Virus record (IMG/VR): IMGVR_UViG_3300033144_003459
Location: 1 to 24,422 of that record
Direction: 5' to 3' (one strand)
Origin: a virus
Length of the DNA stretch: 24,422 bases
Shown: piece after piece, positions 9,220 to 15,791 of the stretch
Layout of the letters: every line of letters begins with the position of its first letter
Position numbering within the stretch: the stretch's first letter is position 1
The notes under the pieces: generated by a model
What the model saw: only the letters and a program-made list of their open reading frames with translations
Told to the model about the DNA's origin: nothing
Databases searched by the model: none
Made by a program: the position numbers and the translations under genes

Positions 9220-9927
9220 TTATAAACCGCCATATCTAACTGTGCCTACTGTAGAACTAAACCGTTGACGGCGTAGTGCTGTTTTAACACGATCCATAAA
9301 ATCTGTAGCTAAAACAAAAGCAGCTTCAGAAAGTTGTTCATTAAATACATCAGCGTCATTCTTTTGATAGGCCAGGTATTTCATGTAATACATCAAACCA
9401 CGTTGATACTCCACTTCTGTTATTTCGAAGGTAGCACTATCTTCTGTAATATCCAAAAGAGGTAAGCGATAAACAAATAAATTAAGAGTGTCATTAACAA
9501 CGGGGATAGCAACTAAACGTCCTTTGTCTTTTTCTAAATCTGTAATAATAATAGTTGGAGTCCCTGTTGCGTTTTCCCAGTTAATAGGACTTGAAAAAGC
9601 AAAGTTATCATATGCATCACGCCCATAACCAGACTGATTAACATCTGCATATGTTCTGGGAATAACTTCAAGGCCGGCAGTAGCAAGGCGGGCTCCTCGA
9701 ATCTTGGTGATTCGAGGATCTAAATTTATAAATTTTTGTGTAGCAACTACAGGAATATCAACTATTTCTGTAGTAGAAGCATCAGCAAAGTAATCAGTTA
9801 CCCGGGCAAACTGTTTTATCGATTGATCCATATAACCGAATATTTCAGTATCTGTCCAAAGAGGATCATCGGCATCAGTATCCTCAATATCAGAACGAAA
9901 AAGATCAGCTATATCAGAAGGAGTCAT
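9220..9927 (-). CDS. Tail adaptor (head-to-tail joining) protein, 235 aa
   Basis: Starts MTPSDIADLFRSDIEDTDADDPLWTDTEIFGYMDQS. This is the hallmark opening of phage adaptor proteins of the DUF6682 type: a helix, an acidic D-x-x-D-P-x-x-W-(S/T)-D segment, then helices. The middle is beta-rich (IVDIPVVATQKFINL, IIITDLEKDKGRLVAIP) and the C-terminal part is helical (EYQRGLMYYMKYLAYQKND), as expected for a ring protein docking under the portal. The ATG at 9927 overlaps the upstream stop as TAATG. It lies downstream of capsid and upstream of the nozzle candidate, the usual connector position. Its role would be to extend the portal and hold the tail nozzle. Confidence 0.75.
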   Translation of the reverse strand: MTPSDIADLFRSDIEDTDADDPLWTDTEIFGYMDQSIKQFARVTDYFADASTTEIVDIPVVATQKFINLDPRITKIRGARLATAGLEVIPRTYADVNQSGYGRDAYDNFAFSSPINWENATGTPTIIITDLEKDKGRLVAIPVVNDTLNLFVYRLPLLDITEDSATFEITEVEYQRGLMYYMKYLAYQKNDADVFNEQLSEAAFVLATDFMDRVKTALRRQRFSSTVGTVRYGGL

Positions 9928-10382
9928 TAAGTATTAGACGTTGCTGTAGAACCAGGATCTGGATCTTCCTGGTTATCATTAGATGGATGCAGTTTTTGTT
10001 GTCTGCGTATATTAAATAAATCCCATATTTTATTTCGTTCAGTAGAATCAATACGAAACTTAACCAGATCGGTAAATGCATCTACACGAGGAGCGCCATT
10101 ACCACCGAATTTTTTACTATCGTTTTGTTCAACTAGATATTTACAGGCGTCTAGTAATATATTTTCACGTTCTTCGCCTTGTGGTTCTGATTGGGGAGTT
10201 GGGAAAGATGTTTTTTCTTCTGCTGAATAATTAGTTATATCTTCACCATCTTCTGATACACCACCCCATTTACGAACTTCTCCGTATAGAATAGGAGGTA
10301 CATGCAGGAACTCATTTTTTTTAAACATGAGCGCATGACCGTGCCCTTGTACGGTAAAATCACGATTCATTTTAAATTTCAT
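9927..10382 (-). CDS. Hypothetical connector-region protein, 151 aa
   Basis: The ATG at 10382 (MKFKMNRDFTV) has GAGAGGAGAAAG about eight bases upstream; a TTG start at 10400 would place this Shine-Dalgarno inside the gene and is rejected. Residues 1-45 look like a small beta domain (VQGHGHALMFKKNEFLHVPP). A Glu/Ser/Thr-rich linker at about 50-75 follows, then a helical part at 75-130 (ENILLDACKYLVEQND, DLVKFRIDSTERNKIWDLF) and an acidic disordered tail. It sits just before the adaptor, after the capsid unit's terminator. Similar positions in related phages hold small head-completion or tail accessory proteins. I do not recognise the family. Confidence 0.55.
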   Translation of the reverse strand: MKFKMNRDFTVQGHGHALMFKKNEFLHVPPILYGEVRKWGGVSEDGEDITNYSAEEKTSFPTPQSEPQGEERENILLDACKYLVEQNDSKKFGGNGAPRVDAFTDLVKFRIDSTERNKIWDLFNIRRQQKLHPSNDNQEDPDPGSTATSNT

Positions 10383-10402
10383 AATACTTTCTCCTCTCAA
10401 AA

Positions 10403-10431
10403 AATAAATGATGGGGCCTTACGACCCCATC
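10403..10431 (-). terminator. Intrinsic terminator after the capsid unit
   Basis: A GATGGGG/CCCCATC stem (10410-10416 with 10425-10431) with a short loop is followed, in the leftward direction, by ATTTATTTTTTG. It lies eight bases beyond the stop of the decoration-protein candidate and just before the next ribosome site. It probably ends or attenuates capsid-unit transcription. The U-tract is interrupted, so partial read-through into the adaptor and tail genes is likely. Confidence 0.65.
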
Positions 10432-10438
10432 GCGTCGA

Positions 10439-10840
10439 TTAGACAGGTTGAACTTCGTTAGCCTTACCATCCATGATGTACTTAACCATTGCAAATCCTG
10501 CACCAGTTGTTGGCACTGCGCCAACTCCGGTCCATTCAATTGTAACAGTAGCTGCAGCTGTTAAAGCTGTAGAGTCCAAAGCAGTGGTAGTTTTAGTACC
10601 TAAACTTGAACCATTATCTGCAGCACCAAGAGTAATACCAGCACCTGCCATTTCGAGCAAGTCTGTAGTAGCACTATTGAATATTGTAGTAACAGTCAAA
10701 GTTGCTTCTAGAACACTAGCTCCAGCAGGAAGATCAATCGCAGGAAGCGCGACTCCTGAAGAACCAGCAAAATCCGCAAAACCAAAAGATAGTTTTGCAA
10801 CTAGAGGGTATTGCCGTCCGCCGTCTTTAGTGATAGCCAT
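10439..10840 (-). CDS. Candidate capsid decoration / head protein, 133 aa
   Basis: The ATG at 10840 follows AAGGAGGTAGATAATC, one of the best ribosome sites in the window. The protein is Ala/Thr/Gly-rich and apparently all-beta (VLEATLTVTTIFNSATTDL, AATVTIEWTGVGAVPTTG), with no Cys and few charged residues. That composition is common in capsid-stabilising and decoration proteins. It is the only gene sharing the capsid promoter unit, with a terminator directly after it, so it is probably made at levels near those of the capsid protein. I do not recognise a named family; a small head fibre or tail subunit is the alternative. Confidence 0.55.
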   Translation of the reverse strand: MAITKDGGRQYPLVAKLSFGFADFAGSSGVALPAIDLPAGASVLEATLTVTTIFNSATTDLLEMAGAGITLGAADNGSSLGTKTTTALDSTALTAAATVTIEWTGVGAVPTTGAGFAMVKYIMDGKANEVQPV

Positions 10841-10854
10841 GATTATCTACCTCC

Positions 10855-11979
10855 TTAAAGTGCGACGCTACAAGCGAGAACACCGAAATCTTCGGTAGTA
10901 CCGCTGTAGATAGAGTGAAACTGGGGCTTCAAAAGACCACAGATTTTGCCAACCGAAATACCTTGCTGGTTGTCATAATCAAAGCCTTTCTCAATCCAGA
11001 ATGGATCCCCGATATCTGCAAAACCCATCGCCTGGGCACCCGCCATAATAATACGGGATCCCTCGACTGCGCCACCGGCTCCATACTTAGAGCCTGCAAG
11101 AGCACCCTTTGTAGTAAAGACATGACGATATTCGAAGATATTCAGACCATCAACATGGATAACTGAAGTACCTTTAAACAGCGGGTTATTTGGAGAACGA
11201 GGTTGCGCATCTTTCCAGGCAGCGCGAAAGTCAGGATCTTTCTTGAGTCTCGCGATAGAAAGTGGAGCCATGAATACATTGTATTCTTCGGTTCCGGCTT
11301 CCCCGAGTATCGGGCGGATATAGTTATCAACCGCATATGCTTTCAGATCGACAAGCATATTATAAGTCGGCGTATCGGCAGCAACAACATCTGCTGTACC
11401 GTTCGAACCTGATGCGGCATCTTTCAATACACTTGCAGTACCGTCCCAACGAACCAAGCGGTTCACTGATGGGGCAGTTACATCGGCAGCGTAATCCAGG
11501 TTTGCTAGGTCGGAACCTACACGGGTTGCGCCATCGTTGGCAGATGTATATGGGATACCAGATAAGGTAAGGAACGCCATCTGATCTAAGCGGTCAGCTA
11601 ACCAGTAGGCTAGAACATTACGAGAGTTCTCGCGGAATGTAACGACTGACTTCTGATCGGCAATGCGACCTTCGTGTCGGTTAGCGTGACGTAGCTGATC
11701 AATTCGAATAACTTGATCAAAGCTTTTCATCGCTTCTTCGTTACCTTCCAGAGTACGATCTCCTGCAGTACCGTCGCCTTCAAGGTCGGATACGAGCGTA
11801 AGAACTGCTCGTGCGCCTTTATGGGACTTCGTTAACTCTGTGACTCTCTGAATCATCGCGGTATTGCTAGTACCAAGAAAGCGATTCAGAAACATCCAGT
11901 TTCGAGCAGCACGCCAAATATCACGTTGCCAGATGGTAAGCTGCTCCGTAGTCAGAAGTCCAAAGTTTGTCAAAGACAT
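10855..11979 (-). CDS. Major capsid protein, N4-gp56 family, 374 aa
   Basis: The sequence carries the family's conserved N-terminal half: LTIWQRDIWRAARN (about 14-27), LVSDLEGDGTAGDRTLEGNE (about 62-81), FDQVIRIDQLRHANRHEGR (about 87-105), ADQKSVVTFRENSRNVLAYW (about 107-126) and LADRLDQMAFLTLSG (about 127-141). This matches the HK97-fold capsid proteins named after phage N4 gp56, and the length is typical. The ATG at 11979 has AGGAGATTCCATA upstream. It has its own promoter and structured leader and is GC-richer than its neighbours: a hand count of 11401-11460 gives 31 of 60 G+C, against 23 of 60 for 1201-1260. It assembles the icosahedral shell on the upstream scaffold. Confidence 0.93.
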   Translation of the reverse strand: MSLTNFGLLTTEQLTIWQRDIWRAARNWMFLNRFLGTSNTAMIQRVTELTKSHKGARAVLTLVSDLEGDGTAGDRTLEGNEEAMKSFDQVIRIDQLRHANRHEGRIADQKSVVTFRENSRNVLAYWLADRLDQMAFLTLSGIPYTSANDGATRVGSDLANLDYAADVTAPSVNRLVRWDGTASVLKDAASGSNGTADVVAADTPTYNMLVDLKAYAVDNYIRPILGEAGTEEYNVFMAPLSIARLKKDPDFRAAWKDAQPRSPNNPLFKGTSVIHVDGLNIFEYRHVFTTKGALAGSKYGAGGAVEGSRIIMAGAQAMGFADIGDPFWIEKGFDYDNQQGISVGKICGLLKPQFHSIYSGTTEDFGVLACSVAL

Positions 11980-12003
11980 TATGGAATCTCCTAAGAAAGG
12001 AAG

Positions 12004-12125
12004 TTAAAATAAAGTACACTTTATTTTAAAGTGCACTCAAGCTTTATACCATCAGCGTATCGTGCTGAAAACCGAAATCGACTCTGATAACGTTGTTCGA
12101 TAAACGACCTGTTTTCGACACAGGT
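12004..12125 (-). promoter_or_regulatory. Structured 5' leader of the capsid mRNA
   Basis: From the predicted start near 12132 to the capsid ATG at 11979 the leader is about 150 nt long and holds two clear inverted repeats. One, at the extreme 5' end, is ACCTGT/ACAGGT (12107-12112 and 12120-12125, seven-base loop). The other is a perfect 12-bp repeat TTAAAATAAAGT/ACTTTATTTTAA (12004-12015 and 12018-12029) just upstream of the Shine-Dalgarno. Hairpins at the 5' end and next to the ribosome site often protect strongly expressed phage mRNAs or mark RNase III sites; that role is inferred here. Confidence 0.5.
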
Positions 12126-12138
12126 AAGCGATAATAGA

Positions 12139-12167
12139 GTTATATGCTAAGAAATAAGTATTGTCAA
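12139..12167 (-). promoter_or_regulatory. Sigma70-type promoter for the capsid unit
   Basis: Reading leftward: TTGACA (12167-12162), a 17-base spacer, then TATAAC (12144-12139). The -35 is perfect and the -10 matches five of six. Transcription should begin near 12132. It lies just beyond the terminator that follows the scaffold gene, so the capsid gene has its own host-polymerase promoter. Confidence 0.8.
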
Positions 12168-12212
12168 TAAAACTAAGTCGTTATGTTTACAGAACAAGTT
12201 AATTTTGTTGAC

Positions 12213-12242
12213 AAAAAAAGGGCTGGGAAAAATCCCAGCCCT
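12213..12242 (-). terminator. Strong intrinsic terminator after the scaffold gene
   Basis: A perfect 10-bp stem AGGGCTGGGA/TCCCAGCCCT (12219-12228 with 12233-12242) with an AAAA loop is followed leftward by a run of T residues (complement of the A run at 12213-12219). It lies about 50 bases after the scaffold stop. It should separate the packaging/portal/scaffold transcript from the capsid transcript. A weaker AATTTT follows on the other strand. Confidence 0.85.
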
Positions 12243-12294
12243 AATTTTGGGCACATAAACAAGGGGTTAATTTGTTTAATAAACAATATTATAC

Positions 12295-13275
12295 TTAAAT
12301 AGCATCTCCTCTCAAGCGTTTTAACGTACTCTCTGGTATTGCATCGAACTCCTCCATAGTCATTTCACTGACTGCACTAGCATCTTCGACATCACCCCCT
12401 CTGTCTGAATTTTCTCCTTTATCACCAGTATCCGGTGGAATCTGATCTGCTGCTTTTAGATTCTTTTTAATGTCGGTTACTTTCGGATCAGGTTTTTCAC
12501 CTGTAGGTGTGGTAGCTGGTAAAACTAATTTTGCAGCTTTACGCATAGCCTGAGCCGGTGAATATTTACCTCCTAATACAAGACCTTGTTGAATATCCAA
12601 TATCTCGCTAATAACAGTCTGGTCATAATCTTCGTGGTCTTCGTTAAGAAAAGCATGAGTTTCTTCCAGTTCATCAACAACTGTATCCAGTTGAATCTGT
12701 TCACGCGCCTGTTTACCAGCCGCTGTTGAAGTTGAAGTAGCTATCTCCTGATTAAACTCGCGCTCAAGTATTCGTTGTTCCTTACCTAGCGCAACAACCT
12801 GATCAATATTGTTATCTGCCCGGGCTTCTTCAATCTTTCGATCGAGGGCGGATAACTGAGTATCAATATCAGGTGCATCGGGATCTTTAGTAGATGCAGC
12901 ACGAAGCGAAGCGTTTTCTGTTTCCAGTTTATCGTTAAGTTCTTCAGCATTTTTAGCACGACTAGCTGCAGAGTCATAACGATGTTTTGGAATCATATGG
13001 GCAGCTTTTGCTGGATCGTCGTCTTTATCGTCGCCGTCTTTTTCGTCTCCGTCATCCTTTTTTTCAGCTTTTTTATCATCCTTTTTGCCGTCCGGTTCAT
13101 CATCTTTCTTATCCTTATTATCTGATGCGTTTTTTTCTCTCGTGTCATCTTCTTCATGTACATCTCCACGATCTGCATCGTCGTCTTCATTTGATTCATC
13201 GAATAGATTAATCCAACCAGATATTAGATCTAGCAACCAGTCAGAAAAAGAAGGAGTTAATATTAAGTCATTCAT
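12295..13275 (-). CDS. Scaffolding protein, 326 aa
   Basis: After a short hydrophobic N terminus (SFSDWLLDLISGWINLF) comes an extreme Asp/Lys/Glu-rich region at about 27-90, then helical and coiled-coil segments (RAKNAEELNDKLETENASLRA, LDRKIEEARADNN, EQRILEREFNQEI) and a charged C-terminal helix with RLRGDAI at the end. Length, acidity, high helix content and position between portal and capsid fit a head-assembly scaffold that is released or degraded before packaging. The ATG at 13275 overlaps the upstream stop as ATGA and has GAGAGGTACAGC before it. The acidic/lysine repeat region is low complexity and produces many shadow frames on both strands. No protease motif was seen. Confidence 0.75.
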   Translation of the reverse strand: MNDLILTPSFSDWLLDLISGWINLFDESNEDDDADRGDVHEEDDTREKNASDNKDKKDDEPDGKKDDKKAEKKDDGDEKDGDDKDDDPAKAAHMIPKHRYDSAASRAKNAEELNDKLETENASLRAASTKDPDAPDIDTQLSALDRKIEEARADNNIDQVVALGKEQRILEREFNQEIATSTSTAAGKQAREQIQLDTVVDELEETHAFLNEDHEDYDQTVISEILDIQQGLVLGGKYSPAQAMRKAAKLVLPATTPTGEKPDPKVTDIKKNLKAADQIPPDTGDKGENSDRGGDVEDASAVSEMTMEEFDAIPESTLKRLRGDAI

Positions 13276-13445
13276 GCTGTACCTCTCAGAGTTTTATTGC
13301 GTTTAAGTTTAGATGTCTTACTTTTCGGTTTAAGATCAGGAAGTGGCGTATTACGTGTACGTCCTCCAGCATTTTGTTGCTGCCGTCCGATAAAACGAAG
13401 AAGTTTTTCGCTTGAGCGACCAAGTTTTGAAGGATTACGTGCCAT
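13272..13445 (-). CDS. Small basic protein between portal and scaffold, 57 aa
   Basis: A 57-codon frame from the ATG at 13445, overlapping the portal stop as TAATG, to a TGA overlapping the scaffold start as ATGA. The protein starts MARNPSKLGRSSEKLLRFIG and continues Arg/Lys/Gln-rich to a very basic end (SKTSKLKRNKTLRG). The tight overlaps on both sides make it a real coupled gene despite its size. I do not recognise it. A strong positive charge beside portal and scaffold genes suggests a nucleic-acid or scaffold-interacting assembly factor, but that is speculation. Confidence 0.7.
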   Translation of the reverse strand: MARNPSKLGRSSEKLLRFIGRQQQNAGGRTRNTPLPDLKPKSKTSKLKRNKTLRGTA

Positions 13446-15583
13446 TATTTTGCTCCTGCTTTTGCTTTGGGTTTAGATGCTGCGGCTTTGATTTTCTTTT
13501 CTTCCAGTTCTTTGTTTTGAGCAAGCTCCAGTCCTTTCATTTCCTTGTTGTCTTCAAGTTCTTTAGCTTTAAGTAACAGGGTACGCCGCATTTCATCGCG
13601 TTTCAATCCAAGTTCACCTTGAACCTGCTCGCGCTTTAACAGGGTATCAACTTTAAATTTTTCAATATCAATAACATTAGCACTGTTATCACCTGATTCA
13701 CCGGCTTCAGCGTTAGTCTTATTTGCCCGGGCTATTGTAAATTGAGTATCTGCTTTTTTAGCTTCGATTTCAGCTGCCAGGGCCTGAGCTTCCAGCTCCT
13801 TAATCTGAAGTTCAAGTTCTGCCAACTTCTGATCAATCTCGGAGGGATCAGTATCACCGGTTAATCGTTTGTTAGCTTCAATGATTTCTTCCTTGTTTGA
13901 TAAATTTGAAGACTCGATAAGAACAGAATCAGGAATAGTAACTCCCATTTCGCGCATATCTTTTGCTTCCTGAAACTGAGTTTCACGATAACTATCTTTT
14001 GCAGGCGCGTCGGTAACAGTTACTTCATATTCACCAATCATCAGGTTATTAGATATTTCACCTGCTGCATTGCGCTGGTTGATAATTATTTCTTCTGATT
14101 TCGAATCAAGACTATTACCAGTTACACGAAAAATACGTTCTTCAGTATAGAACTCCTGAACAAGATCCAGTACACGCTTTGCAACAAGTCGTCTGGTTCG
14201 AGCCAGGTTAAAAAATGCCTTGGCCTGATTAACGCCGCCTGCTGCTTGTTTGGCTTGAATAGCTTTAGCAGCTACATCGGCGCGATCGAATCCTCGTAAC
14301 GAATCCGATACACCGGACAGCTCTTTAATAAACTCGTCAGCTTTAAAAGCTAATCGATCAAGTCCTTGCGGAATCTGGTTTGGTTGGATCTTCTCAAGAG
14401 GCTCGGTACCCTTCTTCCTTACGAGAACAATCCCTGTTTCTGCTCCGCGTTGTTCCAGCTCATCAGGATCCATATTCATTAACTGGTCTTCTTCCATCTG
14501 CCAACCAGAGTTTGCCGTAGTATTTACTACGTGCAGTTCCTGAGAAGTTGTTTTGTTCAGAAAATCCTGAGAACTGATTAAGTTCTCAACCAGCCCGATA
14601 GTCTTCCCTTTATGGAAGATCGGAAAATATGGAACGACTGTAAAATGGTTAAAAGGACTCCAGTCGTCGTGGAATACATAGTTATCTGCAGTCACGAGCC
14701 ATTTAATTTGTTTGACTTTTTTCTTAATCGTTCCCAAGTTATATTTTTGTATAACTTCGTTGATTCTTTCCTTTTCCCATTTTTCAGGAATAGGTCGCAT
14801 ATCACCATTTACCAGGTCGACGAAATGATCTACGACGCGAACATGACGATACTGTCGTTCAATTACGCGTATATAACGACGATTATTCTGATCGGGATCT
14901 CCTGAGCCGGATATGGTTTGATTCAGTCCACGACCGCCAAAAGTGTTTTCAAGACTGTTGATTGAGTCGAGCCCATACTCGAAGTCACTACGACTTTTAT
15001 TCCGTAACATGTCGGCGTCCGCCTGATTATATGTCACGGCGATGTCGTCCGGCGTCAGCCATTTGGTAATAAAAACTTCGTTCCAGTCATCGGGGTCATA
15101 CGAATGTGCGTCGGGATCGATGACTACATTCTTGGAGTTTAGATTTCCTATCGACACTTCACCTCGCATCGCGTCGTCGAAACTTAGTCGTATATCCAAA
15201 AACCCCCTGGAAGAAATAATCCCTTCGTCAAATAATTCAGACTCGAGATGTTTCATATCCACATTGTTCATAATATGAATATAAAGTTTATTCAGTGCTT
15301 CAGATGTTTCAGGAACACCAGTAGCTGTTGGAATAAAGTTGATTGATGCCTGGTTCTGTAACTGCTCGCCCATGATGGTTAACAGCGTGCTAAATACTTT
15401 GTTAATTGTTAAAACCGGTTTGCCCTGTCTTTCGAGTCTCTGCTTAAAGATAGGACTCCATTGATTACCGTAGTAATAATCTTCGCAGAGTTTCGCTTTC
15501 CTTACAAAATCTAGATGACCGTTATCACGAGCATAGACATAATGATGCCAATTTTCTCTGGCGCGGGTAATATTAAGGGACAT
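13445..15583 (-). CDS. Portal protein, P22-like family, 712 aa
   Basis: Recognised by YGNQWSP (about 35-41), QRLERQGKPVLTINKV (about 44-59), ISSRGFLDIRLSFDD, a FNHFTVVPYFPIFHKGKTIGLV block (about 315-336), and LISSQDFLNKTTSQELHVVNTTANSGW (about 340-366), which is diagnostic of P22-type portals. SGVSDSLRG and the KAIQAKQAAGGVNQAKAFFN helix follow near 445-475. From about 585 to the end there is a long charged coiled coil with a Lys/Ala tail, comparable to the P22 barrel region. The protein forms the dodecameric DNA channel at one capsid vertex. The ATG at 15583 overlaps the upstream stop as TAATG and has an AAGGAAAATAA ribosome site. Confidence 0.92.
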   Translation of the reverse strand: MSLNITRARENWHHYVYARDNGHLDFVRKAKLCEDYYYGNQWSPIFKQRLERQGKPVLTINKVFSTLLTIMGEQLQNQASINFIPTATGVPETSEALNKLYIHIMNNVDMKHLESELFDEGIISSRGFLDIRLSFDDAMRGEVSIGNLNSKNVVIDPDAHSYDPDDWNEVFITKWLTPDDIAVTYNQADADMLRNKSRSDFEYGLDSINSLENTFGGRGLNQTISGSGDPDQNNRRYIRVIERQYRHVRVVDHFVDLVNGDMRPIPEKWEKERINEVIQKYNLGTIKKKVKQIKWLVTADNYVFHDDWSPFNHFTVVPYFPIFHKGKTIGLVENLISSQDFLNKTTSQELHVVNTTANSGWQMEEDQLMNMDPDELEQRGAETGIVLVRKKGTEPLEKIQPNQIPQGLDRLAFKADEFIKELSGVSDSLRGFDRADVAAKAIQAKQAAGGVNQAKAFFNLARTRRLVAKRVLDLVQEFYTEERIFRVTGNSLDSKSEEIIINQRNAAGEISNNLMIGEYEVTVTDAPAKDSYRETQFQEAKDMREMGVTIPDSVLIESSNLSNKEEIIEANKRLTGDTDPSEIDQKLAELELQIKELEAQALAAEIEAKKADTQFTIARANKTNAEAGESGDNSANVIDIEKFKVDTLLKREQVQGELGLKRDEMRRTLLLKAKELEDNKEMKGLELAQNKELEEKKIKAAASKPKAKAGAK

Positions 15584-15780
15584 TATTTATTTTCCTTTGC
15601 TCTTTTGTGGAGATTGCGTATATTAAAATCACCTTTTAGAAAACTACCTTTAAGTTTTTTTCTTTTACCCATATTTGCAAAATTTTTGCTGGTATCAAGA
15701 AAAGTTTTTTTAGCAGAAGTAACAGCGTCACGTAATGTTTTCTGTATTTTAACATGTTGTTTCTTTTTTAAAAGAACCAT
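15583..15780 (-). CDS. Small basic protein between large terminase and portal, 65 aa
   Basis: I take the ATG at 15780 (MVLLKKKQHVKIQKTL), which has AGGA about nine bases upstream and lies just after the terminase stop. A longer frame from 15849 would overlap the terminase and is unlikely. The protein is strongly basic (KRKKLKG, HKRAKENK) with a probable central helix (LRDAVTSAKKTFLDTSKNF). Its stop overlaps the portal start. It has no family I recognise, and its position in the packaging block suggests a packaging or head-assembly helper. Confidence 0.6.
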   Translation of the reverse strand: MVLLKKKQHVKIQKTLRDAVTSAKKTFLDTSKNFANMGKRKKLKGSFLKGDFNIRNLHKRAKENK

Positions 15781-15791
15781 ACAAAAAAGTC

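Noticed and set aside
12200-12235. Plus-strand promoter starting with TTGACA near 12209.
   Set aside because: No -10 hexamer lies 16-18 bases on; the terminator stem occupies that position.
12987-13306. Open frames on both strands inside the scaffold gene.
   Set aside because: They result from the Asp/Lys codon repeats of the acidic region; products are low complexity.
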